Source of the DNA: Temnothorax longispinosus
Lineage: Eukaryota; Arthropoda; Insecta; Hymenoptera; Formicidae
Reading direction: 5' to 3'
DNA: 64,000 nt
Assembly (NCBI RefSeq): GCF_030848805.1
Contig: NC_092364.1
Span: 15,791,447 to 15,855,446 of the forward strand
Shown here: positions 60,470-64,000 of the stretch, one piece after another
Numbering within the stretch: position 1 is the first letter of the stretch
How the letters are laid out: each line of letters begins with the position of its first letter
Made by a program: the position numbers and the translations under genes
Notes under the pieces: model-generated
The model's database searches: none
Seen by the model: the letters and a program-made list of their open reading frames with translations, nothing else
What the model was told of the DNA's origin: nothing

Positions 60470-61275
60470 TTGTCAGAGAAGAGTAATTCGACTTCATCAA
60501 AGTGTTCTTGCTACACACAAAAGTGATTGTTGCTCTTATGACAAAGCAATCCTAACGAAAGATGATCTTTCTGTCGCAACCGAGTGTCGTGATTCACTCA
60601 TAAGCATAAATTTCGTAAGACGAAACTACTATGATTATCGGGAAATTATTGCTAATCATTGCTGCCATTTTTTGTCTTTCTCTAGAAGTCAGCCTAATAT
60701 CTCAGCGATTGGCAGTCACGTTTTAGGCCTAATCGCACCTTAAAACTGAATCACGATTTTTGTCGTAACTGTCCACGGATATTACACCGGTAATTTAAGG
60801 TAACGTTGCACTCTGGAGCCTGATGAGGTTTTTGCGGTGAAATCTGATTAATCTACTTGAGAAACGAAGACATTTTAGTACAAAATATCCCGTTCTGATT
60901 TTCAGCTGAGTTAATGTTTCGTTATTTAGTCTATTACAGGGTGAATTATTATGTAATAAATATCTTTAGATTTGTATTATTGAGGAAAATACACAATGTT
61001 TAGGTACCCAATGTCTGATGTGTGAAGAAGATAATTTTTTGCATAACCGGAAGTTTTGACGACAATTGACATTTTTCTGCTTTTGTGGTGGACCATTCCG
61101 TACAGCTTCATAATAATTCCCATCGCGACTGTCGACGAAGGGCAGCGACCTTTCCGCTTCCTCTCCGCCGCCTGTGAACGGCGTAGAATCGGTGGACAAA
61201 TATTTGCAGTATCGTCGCTGCCAGAAGCGTGTACGGTTGGTTCAGGGTTAATAAAAGCAGCCCGAGTAAGCGGAA

Positions 61276-61364
61276 AAAGCCGAGAAGATAGAAAGAAGCG
61301 GAGAGATAGAGCGAGAAAGGGAGAGAGAGACGGAGAAAGAGAGCGAGAGCGAGAGCGGACGAGC
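61276..61364 (+). repeat. GA-rich purine tract
   Basis: About 90 bp of almost pure purines dominated by GAGA, in front of a CpG-rich block. GAGA tracts bind GAGA-factor-type proteins at insect promoters, so it may mark a further promoter. Confidence 0.6.
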
Positions 61365-61386
61365 GAACACGGTGCACTCGCCTCTC

Positions 61387-61620
61387 ATGCCACTCAAGAG
61401 GTGGTTGCTCCTGTGGTCGATCGGTACGAGCACGGGACTTGAGTTTCCACCTACGAGTCGCCAGGAGGGACGTTTCCGTGCGCCGCGCCGCGCCGAGCTG
61501 AGCCGAGTCGGTCCGCGCGCCGGTAGAAGAGGGATTTCATTCCGCGTGCTGTTCCGTTTGAAGAGCTGCCCGCCGCTCGCGCGCCAAGGGATTCATCCTC
61601 TCCTTCATGTACGAGAGTAA
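61387..61620 (+). CDS. Doubtful 77-codon ORF in CpG-rich block
   Basis: An ATG-initiated frame beginning MPLKRWLLLWSIGTSTGLEF, signal-peptide-like, then Arg-rich to a TAA. It has no recognisable domain and no clear splice partner, and CpG-rich DNA readily gives such frames. Kept only because it follows a GAGA tract and could be a leader ORF of another alternative promoter. Confidence 0.12.
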   Translation: MPLKRWLLLWSIGTSTGLEFPPTSRQEGRFRAPRRAELSRVGPRAGRRGISFRVLFRLKSCPPLARQGIHPLLHVRE

Positions 61621-61853
61621 ATCCTTTGTGATCGTCGTGCTAAGCGCGCGCGCGCGCGAGGCCGTGGCCGAGGTGAAAGTCTCTCCCTTTTCTCTTCTTT
61701 TAAGCGGACAAGTTTACTTTGCCTTCGCACGGGTGAAGTAGTCGAAGTAATCTGCTCGCGGAAAATAGCGAACTTAACGGAATCCCTGGCTCTTCCTATC
61801 CTTATTTTCCTTTATATGAACTTTTCGTATGCTCTATTCATGTAGTCCAGTTT

Positions 61854-62006
61854 TTATCTGTCATTCTTATCTGCTTATCCTTAGGGTACAAGAATACAAG
61901 GTGATAATCTGTTATCTGTGTGATAACCGTTATTATTTATCTATAGCACAGACTCGTTGTTAGATGAAATGAATATTCTATGAGATAAAAGAGTGCCGCG
62001 TGATAA
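61854..62006. promoter_or_regulatory. Dense GATA-motif cluster
   Basis: Eight WGATAR matches occur on either strand in about 150 bp: 61854, 61868, 61902, 61912, 61921, 61937, 61983 and 62001. A GGATAA variant lies near 61875. This density is far above background expectation and resembles an enhancer bound by GATA factors, which in insects act in blood, gut, fat body and ectoderm. It is intronic in the large gene, close to a CpG-rich block. Confidence 0.45.
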
Positions 62007-63048
62007 AAGCAATGTATAACATTTTTTTAACGTTGACGGTTCGTATATACATGGCTTATTAACATACTCCATCGCACAATTTCGACGGGTCGTTTCCCTC
62101 GGTTATATTTGTTTTGCGACACGGCCCATTGTCGCGGTAGAATTTTCTGTTATGTAACTATTGCCGGTGCGCTTGATTCCCGGTTAATCGACGCGGTTTC
62201 GAAAACGGTGCGATTTAAGGGAATGGAGAAAATTATCGTGGCGTTGGTGTAACGAAATCGACTTTTCGGCGCGAGGCGTGGACGAGGGCAAGCTCGTTCG
62301 CATGCAAAGTACCGTTCGCTTTACAGTCGGATAACACGAACGGCAATTATACGTGACTCACTCGATTAGTATTTATTAGTACTAATTAGTATACTACGAA
62401 CACTCTCCTTGTCGGTAACGAGCTTTCTTTCGACGTTCTTCACGTCGCTGCGGTACTCTTTGTCGCCGCTTTTCACATGAATCATACTAGAAACAAATGG
62501 TACACTCGTCAGTATCGCGAAACGCGCATGGTCAAATCACTGTCATTAAGTCTCGCGAGATATTTCTTTCTGTAAAGAACGGGTTTTGTCGAGAATGTCA
62601 ATCCAATTCGCGCGAATAACTTCCTGAATTTTTCAAACAGTCGGAGAGAGTTGAACGACAAGGATTTATAAATGAGCGTCTCGATCCGCGATCTGTCACA
62701 TCTCCATTATTATCGTTCGTTATTGGACGTTATTTGACTTTCCCCTATTTATTTCGAAAGGCAAGTATACGCGAGTATGCATGAATATTTGCTGCTACCG
62801 TGGAATTACTTTCGAGGAAATAAAGGTGCAAACACGATTATGAACTCAAGTCCTCGATACTTTTTAAGCCTAAGTGCAGGATTCTTTGTTCTCGTTTAGC
62901 GTACTTCCTTGCTTACATCTTTTGTATACAGATTTTTGACTTTGCTAACGCGAATGGAATATCCATTATTATTGTCGACTTGTAATAGATCGTATTGCCG
63001 ACTATTATTATCAAATGTTAATTAACAAATAGCATATGACGGGAAAGA

Positions 63049-63079
63049 AGAGAGAGAGAGAGAGAAAGAGAAAAAGAGA
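63049..63079 (+). repeat. GA microsatellite
   Basis: Near-perfect (GA)n of about 30 bp with A interruptions at its end. Confidence 0.85.
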
Positions 63080-64000
63080 TCTGATGCATGGTAGTCGCTT
63101 AAATTGCTGTTTCTACGAGTGTGCGCGTCTACGGGTAAAAACTTCCCGAAAGTATTTTTAACTCGAGAGTAAATTTCTCTCTCGCGCACACACATATGGC
63201 GAACGCGAGCACCGAAGAATCGATCTTCAGGAAGTTACTGTGCGCTGCCGACGCGCGATCCGAGATCGTTTCCTCTATTCTTTAGCGTCACGCGATTTAG
63301 CGTGTAACGCAAATTAAGCGTGCAATTACGGGAATTAAAGCGCCTACTCCGCTCGCGATTAGTTCTCTCGCCGGTCTCATTCCTTTCTTCCTTCACTCCT
63401 ACAAATATATCGCGTGTGCATGTGAAACTGTGTGGGGTATATCATTTTATAGAAATTCATAAACTATGTAGAGCTTTGGTTTTATTTTTAATAGCGTCAT
63501 TCTTGATTGATCAAATAAATAGTTCTGATTATATTAAACCAAAGAAATTGCCTCAGGATAAAACTGACAGATGCATGAACCTGACATTTCAATCCGTCTC
63601 GCAAGAATTCCTTAATTCTTGTTTTTCTTTTTTTCGTTAGATTTCTCGAAAGGCAAAAGAGGCAGAATCTGTCTCGAAGATAGAATTGCGATTTCGATCC
63701 CAGGCAAGCTTAGAATTTAAAGCTGACAAAATGGGATCCAGTCGCGCGCGACGGTGCGCGCACGATTACCTTCCCTTTCGTGCCGCGGTTAAACGGCGGC
63801 GTTTGTAATAGCGGCCTCGTCGCTCCTAGCGCCAGCCGGAGTCACAAAGGGTATGGGAGCGACACACCCACCGGATGCATTTTATACACACTTCGCTCTC
63901 GTAGGTAACCCACGGTGACGTCATCGTCCTATATACAGGGTTCCGTGGCAGCCGTGACCCGTCGCCGCGACCCGTGGCAGCGACTAATCTTTCGTCGCGC

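Larger units (their letters stand above)
45194..64000 (+). other. Intron 2, continuing past the window edge
   Basis: After the exon 2 donor I find no convincing phase-0 internal exon up to 64000. The stretch holds the mariner element, candidate exon 1C, a hairpin, a retrotransposon-like tail, simple repeats and a GATA cluster. CpG-rich patches at 47.9-48.4, 51.8-52.4, 55.0-56.3 and 61.1-61.7 kb could be further promoters; no splice-linked ORF supports them. Assigning this region to the intron assumes the gene runs on to the right. Confidence 0.45.

Overview
This is a window of insect nuclear DNA, most likely from a hymenopteran and perhaps an ant. It is AT-rich with scattered CpG-dense islands. 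It has long introns with consensus GT/AG signals and very little protein-coding sequence. It carries a full-length mariner element and several short foldback elements. The organism call is inference from composition and transposon type. I see no bacterial operons, CRISPR array, rRNA gene or convincing tRNA gene.

Bases 1-9526 are a direct segmental duplication. Copy 1 (1 to about 3580) and copy 2 (about 6957-9526) are near-identical and flank a single-copy spacer. Each copy contains a unit with inverted ends and two short candidate leader exons. Copy 1 also carries a 472-bp TTAA-flanked piggyBac-like MITE, and copy 2 preserves its empty site. Copy 2 has lost 518 bp covering the start of the leader. 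The spacer holds one intronless gene (4408-5622) for a secreted, glutamate-tract protein of 404 aa. Its stop codon lies at the edge of an antisense relic of a non-LTR retrotransposon reverse transcriptase tail.

Bases 9527-18860 show no gene that I can support. From about 18.9 kb to beyond the right edge lies what I read as one large plus-strand gene with alternative first exons. Exon 1A (CDS 20529-20600) sits at the end of a CpG-rich leader. Exon 1B (CDS 34718-34756) sits at the end of a second CpG-rich leader. Both end in phase 0 at a GT donor and both fit the same acceptor, in front of a 298-codon acidic exon 2 (44300-45193), which also ends in phase 0. A weaker phase-0 candidate, exon 1C (50723-50809), lies downstream of exon 2. 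The remaining exons must be past 64000. I do not recognise the protein family.

The introns carry a 346-bp foldback MITE (30456-30801), three compact hairpins (22083-22217, 43170-43248, 50913-50961), a probable tRNA-derived SINE scrap, a possible retrotransposon tail, a dense GATA-motif cluster (61854-62006), and the mariner element (53375-54659). The hairpin at 43170-43248 looks very like a microRNA precursor. The mariner transposase frame is intact at 345 codons, but its third catalytic aspartate is asparagine (D156, D249, N284). I found no wholly new system. The items most worth following are the pre-miRNA-like hairpin, the alternative-first-exon gene, the DD34N mariner and the duplication with its natural insertion/empty-site pair.
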